From UBA4486 sp041984885 (GTDB lineage Bacteria; Pseudomonadota; Gammaproteobacteria; Eutrophobiales; Eutrophobiaceae): DNA of 64,000 bases. Below the pieces are notes generated by a model. That model worked only from the letters and a program-made list of their open reading frames with translations, did no database searches and was not told where the DNA came from. This document shows positions 9,117 through 19,062 of the stretch, piece after piece. The stretch covers positions 1 through 64,000 of the forward strand of contig JBHIXH010000006.1 in the NCBI GenBank assembly GCA_041984885.1. The letters are read 5' to 3'. The position numbers and the translations under genes were made by a program. Numbering within the stretch: position 1 is the stretch's first letter; each line of letters opens with the position of its first letter.

Positions 9117-9731
9117 TTATTCAGAAATTTCTGTTTCGATCATTGACTGCAAGCGGTTCGCTTTTACCCGTGGCATGGTTTTGCCATCAGTCGGGCTGAG
9201 CGGGCTTTGATTCATTTTTTTCAATGGAAACACGGTTAAAGCGACGGCCTGTTCATTGACGAGAAACTGGTAGCAAGGGTATATCTGCTCAATACCTGTC
9301 TTGAATTTCGCCGGTCTGTCGATCAATTCATACGGGATACCACGGTCATCAAGGAAATAATCCACTTGTTCGGCATTATCCGTATAGGCAATTAACTGTA
9401 TGGTTGAATATTCCGTTGCCGTGCCTTTTAACACGGCACCGACAAGAAACGGGTTAAACCCGGCAAAGAATTGCATTGCCTGCAATGCCAGCCGACGTTT
9501 TTTCTGTACCATGCCCGGTTGACTGTCAGACTGAAACAGCTGCTGATAATGGATCAATGCGGTCTCGATTTCCCTGTTGCTGGGCAGATGTTTTTGTTCA
9601 GTGACGCCGAGGCGCGAGGCCGCTTTCTTCTTCGCGCTGAGATAATCTGACACCCCGTCTACCGCCATTAACCTGGCAGCAGTTTGTGCCAGTTCTACAC
9701 GCACGGTGGAGTCGGTTTTGGTTCGCGACAT
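9117..9731 (-). CDS. Conserved hypothetical protein
   Basis: I do not recognise a named family with certainty. The 204-residue protein has no signal peptide or membrane segment; it is basic overall with a helical N-terminal half (A-K-K-K-A-A-S-R-L-G) and a central stretch G-A-V-L-K-G-T-A-T-E-Y-S-T-I-Q-L reminiscent of the first strand of nucleotidyltransferase-like folds. It lies between mrcA and priA on the same strand, 12 bases before priA. Function unknown. Confidence 0.65.
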   Translation of the reverse strand: MSRTKTDSTVRVELAQTAARLMAVDGVSDYLSAKKKAASRLGVTEQKHLPSNREIETALIHYQQLFQSDSQPGMVQKKRRLALQAMQFFAGFNPFLVGAVLKGTATEYSTIQLIAYTDNAEQVDYFLDDRGIPYELIDRPAKFKTGIEQIYPCYQFLVNEQAVALTVFPLKKMNQSPLSPTDGKTMPRVKANRLQSMIETEISE

Positions 9732-9745
9732 TTTTTCTTTGCTGA

Positions 9746-12208
9746 CTAAAACAAATCCGGAACGGTGTTCGTGGAATTTTCGACATAAGGATCAACAGCC
9801 CCCCCGGATGGCAACGTTGATGGTGCGTATTCACTACGAAACACTTCAAACAACGCATCCGTGTCATTGGCCGAGGCCGGTTTGCCGGTGCTTTTATTGA
9901 TACGAACGTTCACCAGTCCATCCGGTCTGGCGAGAATATTTTCCGGTTTTCCCTCCAGCGCGGTCTTCATGTAATCGATCCACATCGGCAACGCAGCCTG
10001 TGCGCCTGTCTCCCGGCTGCCGAGAGGCAGGAATTTATCGAAACCGACCCATGTGATCGCAACCACATCGCCGTTAAAACCTGAAAACCAGGCATCGCGT
10101 TGATCGTTCGTGGTACCGGTCTTGCCGGACAGATCCCTGCGGCCGAGCGACATTGCCCGACGACCGGTTCCGGCCGTAATCACATCGCGAGTGATTGAAT
10201 TCATGATCCAGATGTTACGCGCATCCACGACCCGTTCGGCATAACGTATCGGAGCAGTCTCCGTAGCAATGTCGGGATCGGGTTCAGCTGTTTCTGTTAC
10301 CGGTTCTGTATTCTCAATAACGTCAGCAGACATAGGCTCCTCTTCTGTCTCTTCCGCTGCCATCGTTTCGATACAATGTTCGCAAATGACTTTCGGTTCA
10401 TAGGTATACACGGTTTCACCGTTCGTATCGACGATCGACTTGATGTAGTGCGGCTCGATCATGAAGCCGCCGTTGGCAAACACGGAGTAGGCGCGTGCCT
10501 GTTCCCACATCGAGATCTCGCCGCTGCCAAGCGACAGAGACAGGTTTTTCGGTAGCCGTTCCGGGTCAAAGCCGAAGCGTTGTACGTGCTCCAGTGTGAA
10601 TGGCACACCGATTTTATTCAGCAGGCGTATCGAGACCAGGTTACGTGACTGGGTTAATGCCTCACGCATGCGCATCGGGCCCTTGTAATCGTGCCCGTAG
10701 TTTTCCGGACGCCATTCATCCTCGATGCCGGGATCGGAAAATACGACCGGTGCGTCATTAAAAATGCTTGCTGCGGTCTCGCCGGCAGCAAGGGCAGCCG
10801 AGTAGATAAATGGTTTGAATCCGGAACCCGGTTGTCGAAACGCTTGCGTGACCCGATTGAATTTACTGTGGTAAAAATCGAAGCCGCCGACCAGCGCCAG
10901 CGTTGCGCCGGTTTTCGGATCAAGTGAAACGAGTCCGCCTTCAACCGCCGGTATTTGCGATAACCGCCAGTTGCCCTCTGCATCTTCAAGCACACGGACG
11001 ATATCACCTGTTTGCACGATCTCATCTGCCCGTTTCGGCGCGCCGCCGCGACGGTTTTCAGTGATGTATTTACGTGCCCAGGAAAGCCCGCTCCAGTCGA
11101 TGTCAATTATACCGATGCCGCCCATGTAGACGCCGATCGCCTGTTCAGCAACATGGATAACAAGTCCCGGGTATAAACCATTCACGACCGAATACTCTTT
11201 CAGCAACTGACTCCAGTCGGCCTCGGTCAGATCAGAGCGTAACTCGATATGGTTTTCAGCACCGCGATAGCCATGCCGAACGTCATAGTCGAGTAGGGCT
11301 TTTTTAACCGCATGGTTCGCTGCAGTCTGGTTGCGGTTGATCAGTGTGGTATAGACATTAAAGCCACTGGTGTAGACATCTTCACCATATAACTCGATCA
11401 GATCCTTGCGCACCATCTCTGCCACGTAGGGCGCATTCAGTTCTATATCCGTCGAATGCAGGCTTGCACTTAATGGCTCAGCACTTGCCTGTTTGAACTC
11501 ATCTTCATTGATAAATCCGACCTTCAACATACGATCGAGCACGTATTGTCGACGTTGTTTGGCAGCGTCGGGGTTGGTAATCGGGTTTGTAGACGAGGGA
11601 GCTTTCGGCAAGCCGGCCAGCATGGCGGACTGAGCCAACGATAACTCAAACAATTCAGAACCGTAATAAACCTGTGCGGCGGCTTGTATGCCATAGGCGC
11701 GTTGCCCCAGATAAATTTTATTCAGGTACAGTTCAAGAATTTCGTCCTTGGTTAACTCGCGTTCGATCTTGAACGCAAGAAATATTTCGTTCAGTTTGCG
11801 CATGTAGGTTTTTTCCCGACTAAGAAAAAAGTTGCGCGCAACCTGCATCGTGATCGTGCTACCACCCTGTTTTTTCTCCCCGGTTTTCAGCAGTGCAACG
11901 ACAGCGCGTGTCAGTCCCTGCCAGTCCACGCCGGGATGTGCATAAAAGCGATCATCTTCAGCGGCGAGGAACGCAAGGATGATCGGTTCGGGTACCTCGT
12001 CGATTGCGATCGGGTTGCGCCGTTTCTCACCAAATTCAGCGATCAGTGACTGATCGCTGGAATAGATACGCAGCGGGATTTGTAGCTGAACATCGCGCAA
12101 GGTATCGATTTCCGGCAGTTTCGGCACGACAAACCAGGTCAATCCGGCACCAAAAGTGACGATCAGGGCGAAAAAAAACAACAGACTATAGAAGGTAAAG
12201 CGCAACAT
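9746..12208 (-). CDS. mrcA: Penicillin-binding protein 1A
   Basis: Bifunctional peptidoglycan glycosyltransferase/transpeptidase anchored in the inner membrane. An N-terminal membrane segment (about 2-25) is followed by the GT51 motif E-D-D-R-F-Y-A-H-P-G, Q-G-G-S-T-I-T-M-Q-V-A-R-N, and transpeptidase motifs S-x-x-K (P-G-S-G-F-K-P-F), S-R-N and K-T-G-T-T. About 820 residues. The ATG at 12208 is preferred because it puts the membrane helix at the N-terminus; an in-frame start at 12265 would add 19 residues. Divergent from pilM, as in Pseudomonas (ponA). Confidence 0.95.
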   Translation of the reverse strand: MLRFTFYSLLFFFALIVTFGAGLTWFVVPKLPEIDTLRDVQLQIPLRIYSSDQSLIAEFGEKRRNPIAIDEVPEPIILAFLAAEDDRFYAHPGVDWQGLTRAVVALLKTGEKKQGGSTITMQVARNFFLSREKTYMRKLNEIFLAFKIERELTKDEILELYLNKIYLGQRAYGIQAAAQVYYGSELFELSLAQSAMLAGLPKAPSSTNPITNPDAAKQRRQYVLDRMLKVGFINEDEFKQASAEPLSASLHSTDIELNAPYVAEMVRKDLIELYGEDVYTSGFNVYTTLINRNQTAANHAVKKALLDYDVRHGYRGAENHIELRSDLTEADWSQLLKEYSVVNGLYPGLVIHVAEQAIGVYMGGIGIIDIDWSGLSWARKYITENRRGGAPKRADEIVQTGDIVRVLEDAEGNWRLSQIPAVEGGLVSLDPKTGATLALVGGFDFYHSKFNRVTQAFRQPGSGFKPFIYSAALAAGETAASIFNDAPVVFSDPGIEDEWRPENYGHDYKGPMRMREALTQSRNLVSIRLLNKIGVPFTLEHVQRFGFDPERLPKNLSLSLGSGEISMWEQARAYSVFANGGFMIEPHYIKSIVDTNGETVYTYEPKVICEHCIETMAAEETEEEPMSADVIENTEPVTETAEPDPDIATETAPIRYAERVVDARNIWIMNSITRDVITAGTGRRAMSLGRRDLSGKTGTTNDQRDAWFSGFNGDVVAITWVGFDKFLPLGSRETGAQAALPMWIDYMKTALEGKPENILARPDGLVNVRINKSTGKPASANDTDALFEVFRSEYAPSTLPSGGAVDPYVENSTNTVPDLF

Positions 12209-12398
12209 ATTGCGTAGTCTACACGTCAAAAACGCCAGATGTACCGCTTTTGAAGATAATTGCAATAATTAAAGTAATTCATAAAAAAGTCATAAAAAGC
12301 AATTGTTTTTTAAATTTCACTTGGCTATAGTTGCCAAAGCTAGTTAATGTTATTGTACATATATGGCTCATAACTAATGACATTAAAAGGAAAAAACA

Positions 12399-13460
12399 GT
12401 GTTCCCATTTAAGAAAAAGTCAGTACCTTTAGTTGGCATTGATATTAGCGCCACCGCAGTTAAGTTGTTGGAACTGAGCCGAAGCGGTAGCAAATACCGT
12501 GTGGAAAGTTACGCTGTTGAGCCATTACCGGCGAATTCCGTCGTAGACAAGAATATAAATGAAATTGAGGCCGTCGGCGAGGCAGTCGGACGCGCCTGGA
12601 AAAAGTCCGGCAGCAAGACTAAACATGCTGTCGCTGCCGTTGCCGGTTCGGCTGTCATTACCAAAATGATCACAATGCCGGCTGACGTATCCGAAGATGA
12701 TATGGAAACCCAGATTCAGTTAGAAGCCGATCAGTACATCCCTTTCCCGCTTGAAGAAGTTGCTCTTGATTTTGAAATTATCGGTCCGTCAGAATCCAAC
12801 CCGGATCGTGTTGATGTATTACTTGCCGCTTCACGTAACGATGTTGTTGACGCACGCATTGCAGTTCTGGACACCGCCGCGTTAACCGCGAAAGTCATTG
12901 ATGTCGAGGCGTTTGCCTTGGAAAACACGGTCAGGTTGCTGGCCGATGATATTTTTCAGGGTGCAACTGATCAAATTATTGCCGTTGCCGATGTCGGATC
13001 ATCGGTGACCACTTTCAGCGTGCTTGAAAACATGAAGATCATTTATTCACGTGAACAGCAGTTCGGCGGGCACCAGTTGACTGAAGATATCCAGCGACGC
13101 TACGGGCTCTCTTATGAAGAGGCCGGGCTAGCCAAACGTCAGGGCGGCTTGCCTGATAACTATGAGCCCGAGGTCCTGGAACCGTTCAAGGAATCTCTGG
13201 CGCAGCAGATCAGCCGGGCACAACAGTTTTTTTACTCATCCAGTTCAATCTCGAACATCGACCACCTGTTACTGGCAGGAGGCTGTGCATCAATACACGG
13301 AATTGCGGAACTGGTTGAATCCAAAATCGGTATACCTACCAGTGTGGTGAACCCGTTTGCCAACATGTCCCTGTCTTCAAGAGTACCCCCGGATACTCTG
13401 GCCAACGATGCGCCTGCATTGATGGTGTCATGCGGTCTAGCCTTAAGGAGTTTTGACTAA
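12399..13460 (+). CDS. pilM: Type IV pilus assembly protein PilM
   Basis: Cytoplasmic actin-like protein of the alignment subcomplex; its groove binds the PilN N-terminus. 353 residues starting with GTG after AAAGGAAAA. Conserved V-G-I-D-I-S-A-T-A-V-K-L-L-E-L at the N-terminus and the ATP-binding A-V-A-D-V-G-S-S-V-T-T-F. First gene of pilMNOPQ; the stop overlaps pilN by one base (TAATG). The AT-rich 190 bp between it and mrcA must hold the promoters of both. Confidence 0.96.
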   Translation: MFPFKKKSVPLVGIDISATAVKLLELSRSGSKYRVESYAVEPLPANSVVDKNINEIEAVGEAVGRAWKKSGSKTKHAVAAVAGSAVITKMITMPADVSEDDMETQIQLEADQYIPFPLEEVALDFEIIGPSESNPDRVDVLLAASRNDVVDARIAVLDTAALTAKVIDVEAFALENTVRLLADDIFQGATDQIIAVADVGSSVTTFSVLENMKIIYSREQQFGGHQLTEDIQRRYGLSYEEAGLAKRQGGLPDNYEPEVLEPFKESLAQQISRAQQFFYSSSSISNIDHLLLAGGCASIHGIAELVESKIGIPTSVVNPFANMSLSSRVPPDTLANDAPALMVSCGLALRSFD

Positions 13461-14032
13461 TGGCAAAAATTAACCTGTTACCGTGGCGCGAGGCGCTACG
13501 CAAGGAAAAACAAAACGAATACATCGCGACGATGATCGTATTTGCGTTGATAGCGGCAGGCATCTGGGGCGCAGTGCATTTCTATCACGGCGAAGTCATC
13601 AAGTACCGCAAATCAAGATTAAGTTACATCGATAATCAAATCGAACTGCTCGACAAAAAGATTGAAGAAATCAAACGACTCGAAAGAGAAAAGGAACGTC
13701 TGCTCTCCAGGATGCGCGCGATCGAGCGGCTGCAGGGCAATCGTCCACTGGTTGTACGCTTGTTTGACGAGGTAGTGACCAGTCTTCCTGAGGGCGTCAG
13801 TCTGGAGAAACTGTCGCAGAAAAATAACACAGTCACCATTAACGGCGTGGCGCAATCTAATGCACGCGTGTCTTCCTTTATGCGAAAACTCGATACTTCG
13901 CAGTGGTTACAGAATCCTGAACTGGACATCATTCAGGCGACCAACCAGGACGGTACCAATGTCAGTAATTTTACCCTGAAGTTCAAACAGGTCATACCGA
14001 AGCAGGGCGAAGACGAAGGGGATGAGGCATGA
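13460..14032 (+). CDS. pilN: Type IV pilus assembly protein PilN
   Basis: Inner-membrane alignment protein. The first residues A-K-I-N-L-L-P-W-R contain the conserved I-N-L-L-P motif that docks into PilM. One membrane helix lies at about 21-40, then a coiled coil (I-E-L-L-D-K-K-I-E-E-I-K) and a periplasmic ferredoxin-like domain. 190 residues, normal for the family. It overlaps pilO by four bases (ATGA). Confidence 0.96.
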   Translation: MAKINLLPWREALRKEKQNEYIATMIVFALIAAGIWGAVHFYHGEVIKYRKSRLSYIDNQIELLDKKIEEIKRLEREKERLLSRMRAIERLQGNRPLVVRLFDEVVTSLPEGVSLEKLSQKNNTVTINGVAQSNARVSSFMRKLDTSQWLQNPELDIIQATNQDGTNVSNFTLKFKQVIPKQGEDEGDEA

Positions 14033-14652
14033 GTCTGATTGACGACATTAATAATCTTGACCCCCAGAATATGGGTGGCTGGCCGCTGCCTATCAAGATT
14101 GGTCTGATTGTAATTATCTTTGGCGTCATCCTGTTTCTCGGCTGGCAATACGACGTCAAGGGATTGCGAGAAGAGATTGCCAAGCTTGAGAAGAAAGAAG
14201 TTGAACAAATTGGTGTTCTCGAAGTAAAGCAGAAAAAAGCCTCCAACCTGAAAGCACTGAAAGTGCAGATGGAAGAAATGAAGCAGTCTTTCGGCGATAT
14301 GCTGCGCCAGTTGCCGGATGAAACCGAGGTGGCCGGGTTACTCGTTGATATTTCGCAGACAGGTCTGGCAGCAGGCCTGGAGTTTGAGCTGTTCAAACCA
14401 AAGAAAGAGAATCCGCAGGAGTTCTATGTCGAGTTACCGATCGAGATCAAGGTGGCGGGCCAGTATCATGAGTTTGGCGAATTTGTCAGTGGCGTCGCCG
14501 CGTTGCCGAGAATTGTCACCACGCACGACATCTCTATATCCGGTGGTAAGGAAGCAGGGCTGACAATGACGGCAACGGCAAAAACCTATCGTGCACTGGA
14601 AGAAGAAGAATACGCAGAGGAGCAGTCCTCGAAGAAGAAGGGGAAACGTTAA
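14029..14652 (+). CDS. pilO: Type IV pilus assembly protein PilO
   Basis: Inner-membrane partner of PilN. 207 residues: short cytoplasmic tail, membrane helix at about 21-42 (I-G-L-I-V-I-I-F-G-V-I-L-F-L-G), coiled coil rich in Glu/Lys, and a periplasmic domain with the motif M-L-R-Q-L-P-D-E-T-E-V-A-G-L-L. A charged Lys/Glu tail ends the protein. The stop overlaps the pilP start by one base. Confidence 0.96.
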   Translation: MSLIDDINNLDPQNMGGWPLPIKIGLIVIIFGVILFLGWQYDVKGLREEIAKLEKKEVEQIGVLEVKQKKASNLKALKVQMEEMKQSFGDMLRQLPDETEVAGLLVDISQTGLAAGLEFELFKPKKENPQEFYVELPIEIKVAGQYHEFGEFVSGVAALPRIVTTHDISISGGKEAGLTMTATAKTYRALEEEEYAEEQSSKKKGKR

Positions 14653-15203
14653 TGGTTAATTCATTCATCAGACGCCTTCTTGTACTTCTGTCTCTGCTTG
14701 CACTGACTGCCTGTGTGTCAAATGACATAAGTGACCTGGAGGCACAGGTCTCACAAATCCTGGCGCGACCCGGTGGTGAGATCGAACCATTACCCGAGAT
14801 CAAACCGTACGAAGCCTATGCCTACCAATCGAAAGAGCAGGGAGCAATCGATCCGTTCGAGCCATTTTATGACGAGAAACAGGTCGTGGCTGAACAGGAT
14901 CCGGATGCCGGGCTGACTGAAGAGATGGAGCGTGAAATTAAAAACCGTAACAGGGAAGAACTTGAAGGCTACGAGCTGGACAGTCTCAAGATGGTGGGCA
15001 CGCTGGATGGCGTAGAAGATCAATGGGGCATCATCAAGTCTCCGGATGGCACGGTACACCGTGTCAAGGTTGGCAATTACATGGGACGCAACATTGGCAA
15101 GATTACCAACATCTTCGAAGACAAGATTGAACTCAGAGAAATCATCAAAAACAGTCAGGGTCGATGGGAGGAACGCGTCGCGGCAATAGCACTTGCCGAA
15201 TAA
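14652..15203 (+). CDS. pilP: Type IV pilus assembly lipoprotein PilP
   Basis: Periplasmic lipoprotein linking PilNO to the PilQ secretin. 183 residues with signal peptide and lipobox L-T-A-C (Cys21). Conserved D-P-F (I-D-P-F-E-P-F), then the beta-domain L-K-M-V-G-T-L and V-H-R-V-K-V-G-N-Y-M-G. Twelve bases separate its stop from the upstream possible pilQ start. Confidence 0.96.
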   Translation: MVNSFIRRLLVLLSLLALTACVSNDISDLEAQVSQILARPGGEIEPLPEIKPYEAYAYQSKEQGAIDPFEPFYDEKQVVAEQDPDAGLTEEMEREIKNRNREELEGYELDSLKMVGTLDGVEDQWGIIKSPDGTVHRVKVGNYMGRNIGKITNIFEDKIELREIIKNSQGRWEERVAAIALAE

Positions 15204-15260
15204 CGTAAAAGAGTTATGACCAAAGCGAACAAATCAAAATATTTAACCGGGGAAAGACGG

Positions 15261-17339
15261 ATGAGCAAGCAACTGATATCCAGAAGTCTGCTATTTATAC
15301 TGGCCATTTTCAGCCTCAACGTGCATGCCCAGTCATCACTGGAAGGAATCAGTTATTCAGCATTACCGGGTGACAAGGTTCAGGTAAGGATCGACCTCAG
15401 CACACCACAGGCAAGTGAACCGTTGAATTTTACGATTGATAATCCGGCCCGAATTGCGCTCGATTTTCCGAACACGGTACTGGCCACGAGTAACAGAAAT
15501 GTCAGCATCGGTCTGGGTGTGGCACATAGCGTCTCAGCGGTTGAAGCCGCCGGGCGTACCCGGGTTGTCCTGAACCTGGTTGAATCCGTGCCTTATGACA
15601 TCTCGACAGACGGCAATGCCGTTCTGGTGACGCTCGGTGCGAAGTCAGTGGCGTCTGCCGACAGTGGCAGCACGTTTGCCGCAGGTCCCCGGTATCACTC
15701 GTCCAGTTCGGTCGACAACATCGATTTCCGTCGCGGCTCCCAAGGTGAAGGCAGGATCCTGGTTACGCTGTCTGATCCTTCTATCGGTGTCGACATAGGT
15801 CAGGAAGGAGGCAAGATCCTGATTGATTTTCTCGATACCAATTTACCGGATCAACTGGACAGGAAACTGGACGTAATAGATTTCGCAACACCGGTTAAGG
15901 AAATTGATACAGCACCGCGTGGTAACGGTGCACGCATGGTGATCTCGACCATCAATGATGAATACGATCATCTTGTCTATCAGTCGGATAACCTGCTGAC
16001 AGTGGAAGTAAAGCCGCTGACGAAGGCCGAACAGGAAGAACTGAAGAAGCAGAAGTTTGGCTATACCGGCGAGCGACTGTCACTTAACTTTCAGAACATT
16101 CAGGTCAGGGCAGTACTGCAATTAATCGCTGACTTCACCGGCTTCAACATGGTGGCAAGTGATTCTGTGTCAGGTAATGTCACCTTGCGTTTGAAAAATG
16201 TCCCCTGGGACCAGGCGCTCGATATTATTCTGAAAGCACGCGGTCTCGGTATGCGTAAAGACGGCAATGTCGTTCTGGTCGCACCGCAGGAAGAACTGGC
16301 GGCACGTGAGAAGCTGGAACTGGAAGCAGAGAAACAACTGGAAGAACTCGCGCCGTTACGTACAGAGTTTATGCAGATCAACTACGCCAAGGCCGCGGAC
16401 CTGGCCGGGTTGATTCGCGCCGATGAAAACAACCTGTTATCCGAGCGTGGTAACGTCTCAATCGATGAGCGAACCAATACGCTGATCGTTCAGGATGTGA
16501 GCAGCAGCCTGGATAGCATCCGTTCGCTGATTACCAAACTGGACATACCGGTAAAACAGGTATTAATCGAATCAAGAATCGTCAATGCTGACGAGAGTTT
16601 TACCAAGGATCTGGGCGTCAGATTCGGTTACAGCAAGGATACGGACAGAAACAACAATATTGCCAATGACAGTACGTTTGCCGCCGTCGGCGGTGGCTTA
16701 CCGGGCAATGTCAATGCCGGTGGTGGTACATTTATAACCCAGGGCGATAATGAAAACCTGATTGTGGATCTGCCGGTCGCCGGTGCAGCAGGTAGCCTGG
16801 GACTGCTGGTGGGTAAAATTGGCACCTGGTTGCTGCAGCTTGAATTATCCGCTGCCGTTGCTGAAGGTCGCACGGAAGATATTGCCAATCCTAAAGTGAT
16901 TACCGCCAACCAGCGCGAAGCGATTATCGAAAATGGTGTGGAAATTCCATTCCAGCAGGCAACATCCAGTGGCGCTACCTCGGTATCGTTCAAGAAAGCG
17001 GTGCTGTCGTTGCGAGTCACCCCGCAGATTACACCGGACGATCGTGTACTGCTTGACTTGTCGGTGAACCAGGATAGCCGTGGTAGCCCGGATGTGCTCG
17101 GGGTACCGCCAATCAACACGCGTAATGTCAGCACGCAGGTCCTGGTCGATGATGGAGAGACCGTTGTACTGGGTGGTGTTTATTCGCAAACCGATTCAAA
17201 TAGTATAGATCGGGTACCCTTTTTCGGTGACCTGCCATACGTCGGTTTCCTGTTTAAACGTACCAGTAACGAAAAAACCAAATCTGAACTGTTAATATTC
17301 GTCACGCCGAAGATTCTGAAAGAAAACTTTCAGATCTGA
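15261..17339 (+). CDS. pilQ: Type IV pilus secretin PilQ
   Basis: Outer-membrane secretin through which the pilus exits. Signal peptide (cleavage V-H-A near 23), AMIN domains at the N-terminus, an STN/N0 region starting L-S-L-N-F-Q-N-I-Q-V-R-A-V-L, an N1 domain, and the secretin core with V-L-I-E-S-R-I-V, P-V-A-G-A-A-G-S-L-G and V-P-F-F-G-D-L-P-Y-V-G-F-L-F-K. I chose the ATG at 15261 because the signal peptide then begins at once; an in-frame ATG at 15216 would add 15 residues. A strong terminator follows. Confidence 0.95.
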   Translation: MSKQLISRSLLFILAIFSLNVHAQSSLEGISYSALPGDKVQVRIDLSTPQASEPLNFTIDNPARIALDFPNTVLATSNRNVSIGLGVAHSVSAVEAAGRTRVVLNLVESVPYDISTDGNAVLVTLGAKSVASADSGSTFAAGPRYHSSSSVDNIDFRRGSQGEGRILVTLSDPSIGVDIGQEGGKILIDFLDTNLPDQLDRKLDVIDFATPVKEIDTAPRGNGARMVISTINDEYDHLVYQSDNLLTVEVKPLTKAEQEELKKQKFGYTGERLSLNFQNIQVRAVLQLIADFTGFNMVASDSVSGNVTLRLKNVPWDQALDIILKARGLGMRKDGNVVLVAPQEELAAREKLELEAEKQLEELAPLRTEFMQINYAKAADLAGLIRADENNLLSERGNVSIDERTNTLIVQDVSSSLDSIRSLITKLDIPVKQVLIESRIVNADESFTKDLGVRFGYSKDTDRNNNIANDSTFAAVGGGLPGNVNAGGGTFITQGDNENLIVDLPVAGAAGSLGLLVGKIGTWLLQLELSAAVAEGRTEDIANPKVITANQREAIIENGVEIPFQQATSSGATSVSFKKAVLSLRVTPQITPDDRVLLDLSVNQDSRGSPDVLGVPPINTRNVSTQVLVDDGETVVLGGVYSQTDSNSIDRVPFFGDLPYVGFLFKRTSNEKTKSELLIFVTPKILKENFQI

Positions 17340-17363
17340 TCCTGACGACATTTACCAGACCCG

Positions 17364-17403
17364 AAGATGTGGCCATGTTCAAAATGGTCACATCTTTTTT
17401 TTA
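17364..17403 (+). terminator. Rho-independent terminator after pilQ
   Basis: A 13-bp inverted repeat (AAGATGTGGCCAT at 17364-17376 with its partner at 17384-17396, one G-T pair) and a seven-base loop are followed by a run of T. It ends the pilMNOPQ transcript before aroK, which must then have its own promoter or depend on read-through. Confidence 0.88.
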
Positions 17404-17454
17404 TCTGCTATTCTGTGCCTGGATCTGAAAGATGAATTTGGGTGTGAATATCCG

Positions 17455-17979
17455 GTGCCTGCGACTAAACTCACAAACCTGTATCTGGTTGGCCCAATGG
17501 GCGTTGGTAAAACGACAATTGGCAAGCATCTGGCCAAGGTTCTGCGACTCGAATTTATTGATTCCGATCATGAAATAGAAAATCGAACCGGGGTTGCTAT
17601 CCCGACAATTTTTGATATTGAAGGTGAAGACGGATTTCGTAAAAGGGAGGCTGAGGTCCTGGCGCAACTGGTTCAACAGGACGGAATTATACTCGCTACA
17701 GGCGGCGGTATAGTCCTGCTGGAAGAGAACCGCGAGATGCTGAAAGAAAACGGTTTCGTTGTTTATCTTAAATCCAGCCCTGATCTGGTGTATTCACGCA
17801 TAGCCAGGGACTCGCGCCGGCCACTTTTGCAAAACGACGACCCGAAAGCCACATTGACGAAAATTATGCATGACAGGGATCCGTTATACAGCAGCATCGC
17901 AGACTTGACGATCGATACATCAAGACTGAACATCAAGCAGGTTATTGAAAGAATATATAATCATAAAGTATCCGTATGA
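17455..17979 (+). CDS. aroK: Shikimate kinase
   Basis: Phosphorylates shikimate in the chorismate pathway. 174 residues from a GTG start; P-loop G-P-M-G-V-G-K-T-T-I-G at about 13-23, shikimate-binding F-I-D-S-D, the F-R-K-R-E motif and Walker B-like A-T-G-G-G-I. The stop overlaps the aroB start by four bases (ATGA), the standard aroKB coupling. Confidence 0.96.
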   Translation: MPATKLTNLYLVGPMGVGKTTIGKHLAKVLRLEFIDSDHEIENRTGVAIPTIFDIEGEDGFRKREAEVLAQLVQQDGIILATGGGIVLLEENREMLKENGFVVYLKSSPDLVYSRIARDSRRPLLQNDDPKATLTKIMHDRDPLYSSIADLTIDTSRLNIKQVIERIYNHKVSV

Positions 17980-19048
17980 AAACGCTGAATGTCGAACTCG
18001 GAAAACGAAGTTATCCGATATATATCGGTGCCGGGTTATTAAACGAGCCCGCCAACATCCGAAAACATATTCGTGGCAAACAGGTTTTTATCGTCACCAA
18101 TGACAAGGTTGGCCCTCTGTACCTGGACAGGCTTCTCGGATTGTTGGCCGACTATGATTGCAAAACCATTCAGCTTAAAGACGGTGAGCAGTACAAAAAC
18201 CTGGATAGCCTTTCAGAAATTATCACTGCGTTGCTGGAGAACAGGCTGAATCGCGACGTTACGTTAATCGCTCTCGGCGGTGGTGTAGTTGGAGATATAA
18301 CCGGTTTTGTTGCTGCCTGTTATCAACGCGGTGTGAACTTTATTCAGGTACCGACAACATTACTGGCGCAGGTTGACTCATCTGTGGGCGGGAAAACTGC
18401 TGTTAATCACCGTCTGGGCAAGAACATGATTGGCGCGTTTCATCAACCGGTTGCTGTCATTGCCGATATCGAAGTATTGAATACGCTGGAATCTCGTGAG
18501 CTAGGTGCTGGCCTGGCTGAGGTGATCAAGTATGGATTAATCCGGGATTCAGCGTTTTCTGGTTACAGGAAAACATTCAGGCGCTGCTAAACCTTGAGAC
18601 TGACGCACTTGTCAGGGCAATCCAGACTTCCTGCCAAAACAAGGCTGACATTGTCGCTGCCGATGAACGTGAAGGCGGCATTCGCGCGATACTGAATCTG
18701 GGACATACATTCGGCCATGCAATCGAGACAGCGCAGAATTACACGGGATTGTTACATGGAGAGGCAGTCGCGTTGGGAATGTTGATGGCTGCCAGACTTT
18801 CAAGCCAGATCTATACTGTTTCGAAGGACGACTGTGAAAGCTTACGCTCGCTACTCGAGACAGCCGGTTTGCCCGTGCAGTTACCGGCAGGTGTTTCTGC
18901 AGAAACAATGTTGCAACATATGGCCGTAGACAAAAAGAATCGAGAAGGAAAGATAACCCTGATACTGCTGGAAGAAGTCGGCAAGGCAGTCATACGTAAT
19001 GATATTGATCGCGATCAGATCATCGAAACGATCAACGCCTTCGCCTAG
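17976..19048 (+). pseudogene. aroB: 3-dehydroquinate synthase AroB, interrupted by a one-base frameshift
   Basis: Makes 3-dehydroquinate from DAHP using NAD and a metal. The first frame (17976-18590) is normal up to A-E-V-I-K-Y-G-L-I-R-D-S-A-F, then runs into an out-of-frame tail and TAA. From about 18554 the +2 frame continues the family sequence: F-W-L-Q-E-N-I-Q-A-L-L, A-A-D-E-R-E-G-G, L-G-H-T-F-G-H-A-I-E, H-G-E-A-V-A-L-G, ending at 19048. Restoring one T in the TTTT run at 18555-18558 rejoins both parts into a full-length enzyme of about 357 residues. Metal ligands in both halves are intact. Either a sequencing or assembly error in a homopolymer, or a recent mutation. Confidence 0.9.
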
Positions 19049-19062
19049 GGGATAACCTGACC

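Noticed and set aside
18749..19048. Separate small gene after aroB
   Set aside because: The frame encodes H-G-E-A-V-A-L-G and the rest of AroB's C-terminal half; it is the continuation of aroB after a frameshift.
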